From CAVTWS01 sp963738445 (GTDB lineage: Bacteria > Actinomycetota > Acidimicrobiia > Acidimicrobiales > SHLQ01): 64,000 nucleotides of DNA. Where the stretch lies: NCBI GenBank assembly GCA_963738445.1, contig CAVTWS010000024.1, forward strand, positions 372,001 through 436,000. Direction: 5' to 3'. A program made the translations under genes and the position numbers. Shown here in pieces: positions 1 to 8,398 of this stretch (the stretch's first letter is position 1; the number at the start of each line of letters is the position of its first letter). The notes under the pieces were generated by a model. That model saw nothing but the letters and a program-made list of their open reading frames with translations, did no database searches and was not told the DNA's origin.

Positions 1-1139
1 AGGGTGCCGAGCATGTGCTGGACGACCGACGAGAGACCGTCGTACAGGATGGTCGGATCGGTCGGGAGGTCCTGCTCGCTCAGGATGGCGGCGCGGACCT
101 CCGGCCGGGCCAACTGCGCCACCAACTCGTCGAGGGGCAGGTGGGCCAACGACGTGAAGGTCGGCCGCTTGGCGAAAGCGTGGTGCGACTGCAGGCCGAT
201 GAGCATGCCGAAGGGGCGCCCGGCCACGAGGGCCACGACGTTGGCGCCGCGGCTGGTCGCCTCGAGCGCCTCGTCCATCAACTCCCGATACAGCTGCGGG
301 CGAGCGGCGATCTGGAGGAGGGCGTAGCTGACGGGCTGGCCGATCTCGGCGGACAGGCGGGTCATCCAGGCCATCTCCGTCGTGGCCCGGATGAGGTCCT
401 GACCGTCGACGCCGGCGGGCGCGAGCTCGAACACACCGCCGCCGCCCCGGGCCAGCGCCCGCCCCATCCCGAACAGCTCGTCCTCGGCAGCAAAGGTTCC
501 GGGTACGGGTTCGCCGTCCATGGCCCGGTGGCCGAGGACGCGCGACGTCGACACCCCCAGCGCACCCGACTCGATGGCCTCCTGGACGATGCGGGCCATG
601 GCCTCGATGTCCTCGGGAGTGGCGGGTTCGTTCCGGGCGCCGCGCTCGCCCATCACGTAGCCGCGGATCGCGCCGTGGGCGATCTGCGTCGCCACGTCGA
701 CCGACCAGCGCTTCTCCTCCAACACGTCGAGGTACTCCGGGAAGCTCTCCCAGCCCCAGGTCATGCCTTCCGACAACGCCGTGCCCGGGATGTCCTCGAC
801 TCCTTCCATGAGCTGGATCAGCCAGTCCTCGCTACCCGGCCGAACCGGCGCGAAACCGACCCCGCAGTTCCCCATCACGATGGTGGTGACCCCGTGGGAC
901 GCCGAGGGGTCGAGCCGATCGTCCCAGGTCACCTGACCGTCGTAGTGGGTGTGGACGTCGACGAAACCGGGGGTGACGAGCTGGCCGGTGGCGTCGATGC
1001 GCCGCGCCGCCTCACCGCCGAGGCTCGCGCCCCGGCTGACGGCGACGATCGAGCCGCCCACGACGGCGACGTCACCGGTGAAGGGAGGATCGCCAGACCC
1101 GTCGACGATGGTTCCGCCCGAGATGAGGAGGTCGTACAT
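1..1139 (-). CDS. N-acyl-D-amino-acid deacylase family amidohydrolase (3' end outside window)
   Basis: Metal-dependent amidohydrolase of the D-aminoacylase group, which hydrolyses N-acyl-D-amino acids or related cyclic amides in the cytosol. Translated from the minus strand, it opens with the family's ISGGTIVDGSG strand. It then has the metal-binding DVHTHYDGQ motif (residues about 60-70) and the VMGNCGVGFAP segment typical of this family. About 379 residues are visible; the family is usually 500-600, so the C-terminal third is missing at the left edge. The ATG at 1139 has no Shine-Dalgarno but a TACACT box ends 6 nt upstream, consistent with a leaderless mRNA. The exact substrate cannot be told. 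Confidence 0.85.
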   Translation of the reverse strand, partial: MYDLLISGGTIVDGSGDPPFTGDVAVVGGSIVAVSRGASLGGEAARRIDATGQLVTPGFVDVHTHYDGQVTWDDRLDPSASHGVTTIVMGNCGVGFAPVRPGSEDWLIQLMEGVEDIPGTALSEGMTWGWESFPEYLDVLEEKRWSVDVATQIAHGAIRGYVMGERGARNEPATPEDIEAMARIVQEAIESGALGVSTSRVLGHRAMDGEPVPGTFAAEDELFGMGRALARGGGGVFELAPAGVDGQDLIRATTEMAWMTRLSAEIGQPVSYALLQIAARPQLYRELMDEALEATSRGANVVALVAGRPFGMLIGLQSHHAFAKRPTFTSLAHLPLDELVAQLARPEVRAAILSEQDLPTDPTILYDGLSSVVQHMLGT

Positions 1140-1145
1140 GGAGCC

Positions 1146-1151
1146 AGTGTA
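1146..1151 (-). promoter_or_regulatory. Putative leaderless -10 box (TACACT)
   Basis: TACACT on the minus strand, 6 nt before the ATG at 1139. The same TAnnnT-6/7-start layout recurs at several genes in the window. Confidence 0.4.
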
Positions 1152-1299
1152 GGACGACCGTCGAGGTGGGGTCCCGGCGACGTTCACCCCCTCGGTCCCG
1201 ACCGCCGTGGTAGGCAGAGAGGGTGAACGACGCCTTCAACCTCCAACCGGGCATGGTGGCCACCGAGCGGGTCGCCCGCGAGTTGGGGATGCTCTGAAC

Positions 1300-1686
1300 A
1301 TGCGCCCATCGACCCGCCTCTGGCCCATGGTCCTCGGTGGCCTCGCCGCCGCCCTCGCCCTTTCGGGCGCCGCCTGCGCCGTGGATGAGGACGACGACGA
1401 CAACCGGTCCGCGGCGCAGACGTGCGACACGCTCGACAACGCATCGATGCTCGGAGCCGACCAGGTCGGTGCGGCCGACGTGCTGTCCGATGCCGCCCGG
1501 GATGCCCCAAGCGAGCTCCAGGCCGCGCTCACTCTCCTGGCCGGCACCGCGAGGCAGATCGAAGGCCTCGATCCGACCGCACCCGATACCGCCAGCCAGA
1601 TCGCGGTGCTGCTCACCGACCCCGACGTGTCCTCGTCACAGTCGACCGTGCGGGGGTGGCTCAGCACCAACTGCAGCGACACCTGA
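1300..1686 (+). CDS. Small hypothetical lipoprotein
   Basis: A 128-residue protein of unknown function. The N-terminus has Arg residues, a hydrophobic stretch and the lipobox LSGAAC around residues 18-23, so it is probably lipidated and membrane-anchored. An acidic run (DEDDDD) follows the lipid Cys. The rest is helical with two Cys (in CDTLDN and near the C-terminus, NCSDT) that could form a disulfide. The ATG at 1300 is chosen because it directly precedes the signal peptide; an upstream in-frame start at 1207 adds an implausible basic extension. Its 3' end overlaps the convergent phosphatase gene by 51 bp. Confidence 0.7.
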   Translation: MRPSTRLWPMVLGGLAAALALSGAACAVDEDDDDNRSAAQTCDTLDNASMLGADQVGAADVLSDAARDAPSELQAALTLLAGTARQIEGLDPTAPDTASQIAVLLTDPDVSSSQSTVRGWLSTNCSDT

Positions 1687-2292
1687 CACGGGTTCGGCGG
1701 CGGCCGGGTCAACCTCACCCGGAGCCCAGACGGCCACCCAGGTTTCGATGTGCCGTCGGAGCAGATCACGGGTGGAGCGGTAGACATCGAGCGGATGCCC
1801 CGCGGGATCGTCGATCTCATCACCCGCTCGACCGATCGGTAGCGGGCGAGGTCGGCTCGAGGCCGCTCGTCCGGCCCAGGCTCGAATCAGCTCGCCCCGG
1901 TCGGGCGGACCGACGCGGCGGGCCAGCCGGGCCAGCTCGGGCAGGAGGAAGGTGCGTTCGGAGGCCGTCGGGTCGTGAGCCACCACGGCACCAGCGTGAA
2001 TCCGCGTCATGGCCACGACGATGTCGGCCCCGTCGATGTCCGTACCGGACAACTTGGTGCTCACATGCGAACCGAGATCGACCCCGACCTCAGCGAGCGC
2101 CGCCACCGCCGAGGGTGTGGCCGGGCGCCCCGACCAGCCGAGCGTGCCGACGGACCGGGTCCGCACGAAGGGCATCCCGGCGTCCGAGAAGGCGTGACGA
2201 AGGAGGGCCGCCGCCATGGGCGAACGGCACGTGTTCCCCGTGCACACCACCAGGATCTCGATGCCGATCAGGGTAGGCGCCTGCTCCGGCAA
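1636..2292 (-). CDS. Low-molecular-weight protein-tyrosine-phosphatase-like protein
   Basis: Carries the P-loop VVCTGNTCRS (CX5R signature of low-molecular-weight tyrosine phosphatases and related arsenate reductases) and, near the C-terminus, DDPAGHPLDVYR, which supplies the general-acid Asp region. It probably dephosphorylates phosphotyrosine or acts in cell-envelope signalling; arsenate reductase is less likely. The first available start is TTG at 2292. However, homology starts about 10 codons later, and a TACCCT box (2275-2270) lies 7 nt before an ATC codon at 2262 in the reading EILVVCTG, so the real start may be that codon or the GTG at 2250. It overlaps the convergent lipoprotein gene at its 3' end. 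Confidence 0.75.
   Translation of the reverse strand: MPEQAPTLIGIEILVVCTGNTCRSPMAAALLRHAFSDAGMPFVRTRSVGTLGWSGRPATPSAVAALAEVGVDLGSHVSTKLSGTDIDGADIVVAMTRIHAGAVVAHDPTASERTFLLPELARLARRVGPPDRGELIRAWAGRAASSRPRPLPIGRAGDEIDDPAGHPLDVYRSTRDLLRRHIETWVAVWAPGEVDPAAAEPVSGVAAVGAEPPPHGRL
2270..2275 (-). promoter_or_regulatory. Putative -10 box (TACCCT) inside the annotated 5' end of the phosphatase
   Basis: TACCCT is followed after 7 nt by the codon where phosphatase homology begins. It matches the leaderless layout seen elsewhere in the window and argues that the TTG at 2292 is not the true start. Confidence 0.35.
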
Positions 2293-2363
2293 GACCTCCG
2301 GGTGACGCCGTGCACCCCGGTCAATCTCTTCATCTTCCCCGTCGGAATGCCGATGGTGACGAC

Positions 2364-4025
2364 ATGACCTCGGCGCGAAACCGGAGCGATCGGCGAGACG
2401 AGCCGCTCCCCCTGAGACGAGTGGTGCGCTGGCCCGTCGCCGGTGTCGGCCTGCTGATCACCGCCTCCGCCGCCCTCACGCTGCAACTGACCGTGGCGGT
2501 CGACACCCCGGTCATCGTCGTCGCGGCTGTTGCGGCCGGCCTGGCCGTGACGCTCGGAACCACCGCCATCGCCAGTCTCGGCGACGAACACACGGACAAG
2601 ATCGAGAAGGAGCTCAGCCAGACCAGCCGGCAAGCCAACCTCGACCAGCTCACCGGTCTCCCGAACCGGCACGGACTGCTTCGGGCCCTCGAGGTTGCCG
2701 TCACCGAGTCGCTCCGCGACAGCACCGCGCTCGGTGTCTTGTTCCTCGATCTCGACCGGTTCAAGGTCATCAACGACACCATGGGCCACGAGACGGGCGA
2801 CGACCTGCTGAAGCAGGTGGCGAAACGCATCGCCGGCGCCGTGCGCGCCTCGGACATCGTGGCCCGCTTCGGAGGTGACGAGTTCGTGGTCATCTGTCGG
2901 GGCCTGCTGACCGGTGACTCGTCGGTCGCCATCGCCCGCCAGATCCTCCACGCGTTCGAGGCACCCGTGCCGCTGAAGAACGGCGTCGACCACGTGGTCA
3001 CGCCCAGCATCGGCGTCGCCACCATGGACAAGTTCAATCCCCGCACGTCCCGCGAGCTCGTGCGCGACGCCGACGTGGCCATGTACCGCGCCAAGCGGGA
3101 AAAGACCGGGTTGTCGGTCTTCGACGAGGCCCAGCGGCGTGACGCGCTCGGACGGTTGGACATCGAGCAGGCTCTGCGCATCGCCCTCGAGGACTCCAAG
3201 CTCGACGTCCACTACCAGCCCATCGTCGAGTCGCGGGACCGTTCGCTGGCCGCGTTCGAGGCCCTCGTCCGTTGGAACCGGCCCGGCATGGGACTCGTCA
3301 GCCCCGGATCGTTCCTCGGCGTCGCCGAGGAAGCCGGACTGATCGCACCACTCGGTGAGCTGGTGCTCCGGGAGGCGGTGGCCCAGACCTCCATCTGGAA
3401 CCACGGACTGTTGAGCGCCCGACAGGCCAAGGTCGGCGTCAACGTCGCCGAGCGCCAACTCATCGACCCGCAGTTCGTGGCCAAGGTCGAACGGGTGCTG
3501 AATTGGGCGGCCCTCCCTCCGTGGCTGCTCACTCTGGAGATCACCGAGGACGTCATCATGGAGCACCTCGACAGCTCCCTCTCGGTGCTCCGTGACCTCA
3601 AGCGGCTCGGCGTCAACCTGGCGATCGACGACTTCGGGACCGGGCGTTCGTCGCTCAGCTACGTGCGCCGACTCGACATGGTCGACGTCCTCAAGATCGA
3701 CAAGAGCTTCGTGAACGGCCTCGGCCAGGACTCCGTCGACGAAGCGATCGTCCAGGCCATCGTGGCGATGGCCAACGCGCTCGGCCTGGAGATGGTGGCC
3801 GAGGGAGTTGAGACCGAGACGCAGTTCGAGATCCTGCAGGAGCTCGGGGTGCAGCGGGTCCAGGGCTTCCTCTTCCACCGCCCACTCCCCGCCGCCGATC
3901 TCGAGTTCGAGCTCCGCAACAACCAGCAACTGGTGCCCCCGCCGGCCGCCCTCGAACCCGCTCCCGTCGAGCTGCCTCCGGGACCCGTCTACGCGCCCGG
4001 CATGGCCAGCCCGTTCCGGACCTGA
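2364..4025 (+). CDS. Diguanylate cyclase/phosphodiesterase (GGDEF-EAL) membrane protein
   Basis: Makes and/or degrades cyclic di-GMP. Two hydrophobic segments at about residues 23-60 anchor it. A linker helix leads to a GGDEF domain (DxLTGLPNR start, GGDEF at 170-174) and an EAL domain (EAL at 299-301). Key EAL residues look intact: the Asn of VNVAE, the Glu of LEITED, IDDFGTG, the Lys of LKIDKSF and the Glu of VAEGVET. Both activities are therefore possible. No separate sensor domain is visible. The ATG at 2364 is preferred over 2310 because the earlier start adds a low-complexity tail with no homology. It is followed, 101 bp later, by a CoA transferase with no obvious link. Confidence 0.93.
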   Translation: MTSARNRSDRRDEPLPLRRVVRWPVAGVGLLITASAALTLQLTVAVDTPVIVVAAVAAGLAVTLGTTAIASLGDEHTDKIEKELSQTSRQANLDQLTGLPNRHGLLRALEVAVTESLRDSTALGVLFLDLDRFKVINDTMGHETGDDLLKQVAKRIAGAVRASDIVARFGGDEFVVICRGLLTGDSSVAIARQILHAFEAPVPLKNGVDHVVTPSIGVATMDKFNPRTSRELVRDADVAMYRAKREKTGLSVFDEAQRRDALGRLDIEQALRIALEDSKLDVHYQPIVESRDRSLAAFEALVRWNRPGMGLVSPGSFLGVAEEAGLIAPLGELVLREAVAQTSIWNHGLLSARQAKVGVNVAERQLIDPQFVAKVERVLNWAALPPWLLTLEITEDVIMEHLDSSLSVLRDLKRLGVNLAIDDFGTGRSSLSYVRRLDMVDVLKIDKSFVNGLGQDSVDEAIVQAIVAMANALGLEMVAEGVETETQFEILQELGVQRVQGFLFHRPLPAADLEFELRNNQQLVPPPAALEPAPVELPPGPVYAPGMASPFRT

Positions 4026-4126
4026 GCCGTCGCCCCAGCTTGCGCCCGCCGCACGGCGCGCACTAACGAGAGCGCACGAGTGACGGGACCATCCGAGGCT
4101 CGTGGCTTCGAACCCATGGAGGCGCT

Positions 4127-5359
4127 GTGCCCGGACCGATGGATGGCATCAAGGTCGTCGAGTTGGGCGTGTGGGTCGCCGGACCCGCCGCCGGCGGGAT
4201 CCTCGCCGACTGGGGCGCGGAAGTGGTGAAGATCGAGCCGGCTGCCGGTGACCCCGCCCGGACCTTCGCCGCCATGTTCGGTTCGGACATGGGCACGAAC
4301 CCGCCGTTCGAGATGGACAACCGGTCCAAACGTGGCATCGTGCTCGACGTCCAGCACGCCGAGGGCCGAGAGATCGCGCTCGAGCTCATCGCGGAGGCCG
4401 ACGTCCTCCTCACCAACCTCCGGCTCTCGGCGCTGGCTCGCCTCGGCCTCGACTACGACACCTTGGCCGCCCGGTTCCCCACCCTCATCTACGCCCACGT
4501 GACCGGCTACGGCCGGGAAGGGCCCGACGCCGACCGAGCCGCCTACGACATCGCCGCCTTCTGGGCCCGTTCGGGCATCGCCCACCTCCTCACCCCGCCC
4601 GGCGCCGACCCACCGTTCCAGCGCGGCGGCATGGGTGACCACTCGGTCGGACTGGCCGGAGCGGCAGCCATCTCGGCCGCCCTCTTCTCGAGGGAGCGCA
4701 CCGGCGACGGCCAGCTGGTGTCCACGTCGCTGCTCCGTCAAGGCGCCTACACGATCAGCTTCGATCTCAACATGACGCTCATGTGGGGGCGCAACGCCGT
4801 CGGCGGCACACGCGCCACGATGGGCAACCCGACCGTGAACAATTACGTCGCGGGCGACGGGCGCCGATTCTGGGTCGTCGGCCTCGAAGGGGCCCGCCAC
4901 TGGCCGCCGCTCGCTCGCGCCGTCGGCCATCCCGAATGGCTCGACGACCCTCGTTTCGCCACCCCCGCCGGACGAGCCCAGAACGCCACGGAGCTGATCT
5001 CGCTGCTCGACGGCGAGTTCGCCACCAGGTCGCTCGACGAGTGGGCCGAGATCTTCGCCACCGAGCCCGAGTTCTTCTGGGCGCCCGTCAACAGCCCCGA
5101 CGACCTCCTCGTCGACCCCCAGTTCGAACCGAGCGGCGCCACCGTGCTCGTCCCGGACGGCTCCACCGGCACGATCATGATCTCCACCCCGGTCGACTTC
5201 CACGGCACCCCGTGGGCGCCTCGCTCGATCGCCCCCGAGCTGGGCCAACACACACGCGAGGTGCTCACCGGTCTCGGCAAGGACCCCGCCACGGTCGACG
5301 ACCTCATCGCTCGAGGCGTCGCGGCCGACCCGATCTCGCTCGGGTCGCCCGACCGCTGA
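4127..5359 (+). CDS. CaiB/BaiF family (class III) CoA transferase
   Basis: Transfers CoA between organic acids. The N-terminus (KVVELGVWVAGPAAGG) and the ADWGAEVVKIE segment are the family fold's nucleotide-like motif, and GMGDHSVG carries the expected catalytic Asp. Length (410 aa) is normal. The GTG at 4127 is preferred because GGAGG (4118-4122) lies 4 nt upstream; the ATG at 4139 would be too far. The substrate acid is unknown; neighbours suggest a role in lipid or terpenoid degradation. Confidence 0.9.
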   Translation: MPGPMDGIKVVELGVWVAGPAAGGILADWGAEVVKIEPAAGDPARTFAAMFGSDMGTNPPFEMDNRSKRGIVLDVQHAEGREIALELIAEADVLLTNLRLSALARLGLDYDTLAARFPTLIYAHVTGYGREGPDADRAAYDIAAFWARSGIAHLLTPPGADPPFQRGGMGDHSVGLAGAAAISAALFSRERTGDGQLVSTSLLRQGAYTISFDLNMTLMWGRNAVGGTRATMGNPTVNNYVAGDGRRFWVVGLEGARHWPPLARAVGHPEWLDDPRFATPAGRAQNATELISLLDGEFATRSLDEWAEIFATEPEFFWAPVNSPDDLLVDPQFEPSGATVLVPDGSTGTIMISTPVDFHGTPWAPRSIAPELGQHTREVLTGLGKDPATVDDLIARGVAADPISLGSPDR

Positions 5360-5380
5360 TCACCCGAGCGGCGCGCCGCC

Positions 5381-5489
5381 GATTCTGGGGGCCCAGCGGG
5401 TTCTGGGGGCGGCGCAACGGGTTCTGGGCGGCGCAGCCGGTTCTGGGGGCGCAGAGGTCTGCGTCGGGTGACGTTCGGGCCCCCAGAAC
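5381..5489. repeat. GGTTCTGGGGGC tandem copies with an inverted copy (possible bidirectional terminator)
   Basis: Four imperfect, roughly 19-20 nt units around TTCTGGG(GG)C run from 5381 to 5456. An exact inverted copy, GCCCCCAGAAC, is at 5479-5489 and can pair with GTTCTGGGGGC at 5440-5450 (or 5400-5410). The block lies between two convergent genes, where a transcription terminator is expected. Confidence 0.55.
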
Positions 5490-5515
5490 GGTGGGTGGGC
5501 ACCGGGATTCGCGTG

Positions 5516-5995
5516 TCACTCGAGCGAATCGAGGATTCGCAGGGTCTCGTCGATCGGGGGGATGTCGGTCTGCCACGTCCCGACCTGGTTGTAGACGACC
5601 GCACCCGCCGGGTCGATGACGAACTGAGCCGGACGTTGACCGAGCGAGCGGAGCTTGCTCATCACGTCGTAGGCGTCGAACGCCGCGTGCGCATCATCGA
5701 TCAGGATCGCGAACGGGAACGGACCGTTCTTCGCCACATACTTGTCGGCGTCGTTCCCCATGCCCCCGGGGGCGACCGCGATCACTTGGGCGCCGCGGCC
5801 GGCGAACTCGTCGTGACGCCCACGCAACTGCGTGAGCAACTCCCGGCAGTGCGGTCAGAGGAAGCCGCGCAGGAAGACCAGGACCACGGGTGCGCCGCGG
5901 CTCTCCGAGAGCGTCAGCTCTCCCCCGCCGACGCGGGGCAACGTGAAGTCCGGGGCCGTGGAACCGAGTGGCACCGTGGTGCTTTCGACCAACAT
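5516..5995 (-). CDS. Redoxin/peroxiredoxin-like protein, candidate selenoprotein (UxxC; UGA at 5857-5855)
   Basis: AhpC/TSA-type thioredoxin-fold protein. Reading from the ATG at 5995 (GAGGAG 5 nt upstream) gives APDFTLP, then PVVLVFLRGFL, then an in-frame TGA as codon 47, then PHCRELLTQL and a normal redoxin C-terminus (IAVAP, FVIDPAGAVVYNQVG). Relatives have a Cys at the TGA position (RGFWCPHC-like), so the TGA probably encodes selenocysteine in a U47-x-x-C50 redox motif. With readthrough the protein is 159 aa, normal for the family; without it only 46 residues would be made. It likely reduces peroxides or disulfides. Hairpins follow the UGA, but less clearly than in the AhpD case. A plain nonsense mutation is the alternative. 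Confidence 0.8.
5812..5824 (-). promoter_or_regulatory. Candidate SECIS hairpin of the redoxin
   Basis: CGUG-GGCGU-CACG, a perfect 4-bp stem with a 5-nt loop starting GG, lies 31-43 nt after the UGA. A longer bulged hairpin (CGCACUGC pairing with GCAG-U-UGCG, +2 to +32) overlaps it and is an alternative. Neither is compelling alone. Confidence 0.35.
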
Positions 5996-6059
5996 CATCG
6001 CTCCTCTGGGTCGGCAGGATCCTAGCCGAGCGGCCGGAACGCGACGCGAGAGGTGAGGA

Positions 6060-7301
6060 TCAGCCTTCTGCCGCCAGCGCGGTCTCGACCGGCCGGGCCG
6101 GTACCGGGTCGATCAGGTCCGGGGCGAAGTGCCGGGCCACGATCACCAGGCCCACCATGACCACGGCGATGGCGGTGAAGGTCGGCAGCGGGCCGAGCGT
6201 GCCGTAGGAGGCCGCGCCTCCCGCGGCGACGACGAACGACGTCAGGAGCCCGCAGGCCGAGAACAGCCCCTGAGCCGCCGCGATGTCGCCCGGCGGCGCC
6301 GCCCGGGCCATGGCCACCTGGTTGGCCGGCATGGTGAACGAGTCGGCCACGGCGTGGACGACCGACACGACGAACAAGATGGCGAGCGCGGCGATGTGGA
6401 CGGGCGGATCATCGGGGATCGGGTCCGGTCGGAGCTCCCCGACGATGCCGTACACCACCATGCACGCGGCGGCGATCAAGGTGGAGACCGTGGCCACCCT
6501 TAGCGGCCCGCGGCGTTGGGCCGAGCGCCCACCGATCGGTGCCAGCACGATCATCGGCGACGTGAACAGGCTCGCCGTGAGACCCACGAACCACGTCTCG
6601 GCGCCGAGATCGCCGAGCAACAAGGCCCAGGTCGCCTCCCACAGGCCGACCACCGCGAAGAACGCCGCACCGACCGCCAGGGTTCCGACGATGGCGGGCT
6701 GCGCAAGGAGTCGACGGTTGGCGCCCCCGGCCCCACTGGCGCCGGGGACCGGCGGTGGAGACTCGATGCTCAACGCCAGCGGAATGACACTGGCGTAGAC
6801 CACGGCCAGCACGACGAAGGGCACCCGCAAACCGAACTCGACCAACAGGCCGGTGAGCGCCGGGCCGATGACGAAGCCGGTCATGTCGGCCGACATCAGA
6901 CGCCCCATGTTGTGCCCGATGTGCTCGGGATCTCGCATGATGACGACGCGGCGCAGAACCGGGTTCGCCACACCGCTGCCGAGGCCGACCAGGACCCGAG
7001 CAGCCACGAACTGCCAGATCTCGGTCGCCACGCACATCCACAACGCGCCGGCGATCACCGAGACCATGCCGGCGCGGAGCATCAGCTGACCGTGCCCGCG
7101 GTCGGCGAACCGGGAGAGGGTCGACTGGGCGACGAACCCGGCGAGGAACCCGGACGCGGCGATGGCGCCCACGGACGCGTCGCTGAAGCCGAAGGCGTCG
7201 GCGAGCTCTCGCAACATCGTGAAGATGAACCCGTATCCCAGCGAGAAGCAACCGCTGAGCAGGTACAGCGCGACGAAGGAGCGTCGAGGAGCAACGGTCA
7301 C
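6060..7301 (-). CDS. MFS transporter
   Basis: A 413-residue, 12-segment major facilitator. The conserved loop 2-3 motif appears as SRFADRGHG. Hydrophobic helices fill the length, with a longer central loop (PPPVPGASGAGG) between helices 6 and 7. The substrate is unknown; many relatives are drug or metabolite exporters. The GTG at 7301 begins one base after the stop codon of the upstream esterase gene, so the two are co-transcribed and the transporter may move the esterase's substrate or product. Confidence 0.85.
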   Translation of the reverse strand: MTVAPRRSFVALYLLSGCFSLGYGFIFTMLRELADAFGFSDASVGAIAASGFLAGFVAQSTLSRFADRGHGQLMLRAGMVSVIAGALWMCVATEIWQFVAARVLVGLGSGVANPVLRRVVIMRDPEHIGHNMGRLMSADMTGFVIGPALTGLLVEFGLRVPFVVLAVVYASVIPLALSIESPPPVPGASGAGGANRRLLAQPAIVGTLAVGAAFFAVVGLWEATWALLLGDLGAETWFVGLTASLFTSPMIVLAPIGGRSAQRRGPLRVATVSTLIAAACMVVYGIVGELRPDPIPDDPPVHIAALAILFVVSVVHAVADSFTMPANQVAMARAAPPGDIAAAQGLFSACGLLTSFVVAAGGAASYGTLGPLPTFTAIAVVMVGLVIVARHFAPDLIDPVPARPVETALAAEG

Positions 7302-7302
7302 G

Positions 7303-8223
7303 TCAGGCCAGTTCTCGTCGCAGCACCGCTGCGAGGTCGGCGTTGGCCCCGGCCGCGATCTCGGAGACGGCGCTCATCCCGAAGAACCCATGGATCGCCG
7401 TCTCGTAGCGCACGAGCGTGGTCGGGACACCGGCGGCCTCGAGCGCCGCGGCGTACGCCTCGCCCTCATCCCGGAGCGGATCGAAGCCGGCGGTGACGAC
7501 ATAGGCCGGCGGCAGACCGGCCAGGTCCGTCCGGCGCACCACCGCCATCCGCGGATGGGTCCGATCCTCGCGGCCGGGCAGGTAGTGCCCGTAGAACCAG
7601 TCCATGGCATCGCGCGAGAGCATGTAGCCGGTGGCGTTCTCCGTGAAGGACGGCCACCGGCCGGGGTCGGCGTCACAACACGGGTAGATGAGGGCCTGGA
7701 AACGCAGGGGCGGCCCCTCCGCGTCACGGGCGTCGAGGGCCGCCACCGCGGCGAGGTTGCCTCCCGCGCTGTCGCCGCTCACCGCGAGCCGGCTCGGATC
7801 GATGCCCAGCTCCCCGGCGTGGGCGGCGACCCATCTGGTCGCAGCCAGGCAGTCGTCGGCGGCGGCGGGGAAGGGGTGCTCCGGGGCGAGCCGGTAGTCG
7901 ACGGAGACGAAGGTCGCGCCCGATCGGTGGGCCAGCTCCCGGCACTGGTTGTCATGCGTGTCGAGGCTGCCGACCACCCAGCCGCCACCGTGGAAGTAGA
8001 CGACACCAGCACCGGTGGCGTCGTGCGGTCGGTAGATCCGCACCGCCATCGGACCGGCCGGACCCTCGATCTGGCGGTCCTCGACGGACGCCACCTCGAA
8101 CGACGCCGGCATCTGGTTCATCTCCATGCCGGCCCGCATGGTCGCCACATCCATCGCGGCCAGGCCCTCGAAGATCGGCGGCATCAGGTCGATGACGGCT
8201 TGAAAGGCGGGATCGACGGGCAT
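7303..8223 (-). CDS. Alpha/beta hydrolase, hormone-sensitive-lipase (acetyl esterase) family
   Basis: Hydrolyses short-chain carboxylic esters. The sequence has the HSL-family oxyanion motif HGGGW, the nucleophile elbow GDSAGG, a DPLRDEG segment with the catalytic Asp, and a C-terminal HGFF with the catalytic His. Length 306 aa is standard. The ATG at 8223 (MPVDPAFQ) fits family N-termini. It is followed directly by an MFS gene in the same operon and is divergent from an LLM-class oxidoreductase gene. Confidence 0.9.
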   Translation of the reverse strand: MPVDPAFQAVIDLMPPIFEGLAAMDVATMRAGMEMNQMPASFEVASVEDRQIEGPAGPMAVRIYRPHDATGAGVVYFHGGGWVVGSLDTHDNQCRELAHRSGATFVSVDYRLAPEHPFPAAADDCLAATRWVAAHAGELGIDPSRLAVSGDSAGGNLAAVAALDARDAEGPPLRFQALIYPCCDADPGRWPSFTENATGYMLSRDAMDWFYGHYLPGREDRTHPRMAVVRRTDLAGLPPAYVVTAGFDPLRDEGEAYAAALEAAGVPTTLVRYETAIHGFFGMSAVSEIAAGANADLAAVLRRELA

Positions 8224-8398
8224 GAGTCGGCGGCTCCTGTTCGAAGGTCGCCCGACGCTACCGCCCAGCCCCACCGTTCTCCCAGTAGGACCGGCGCCGA
8301 TCGCGCCCCGCACGGGCCCGCCGCCCGTGGGTTCGGACGTGACGCCATCGAGGCCACCCACTACCGTCGCCGGGACGCCGACCTCCGGAGGAACCGCC

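Noticed and set aside
15..1226. Long plus-strand open frame opposite the D-aminoacylase gene
   Set aside because: It is the antisense shadow of a clear amidohydrolase; its translation is low-complexity and Arg/Gly/Asp rich.
1223..1297. A 24-codon GTG-initiated ORF just before the small lipoprotein gene
   Set aside because: No recognised homology, no strong RBS; it may be a remnant or a leader peptide, but nothing supports a function.
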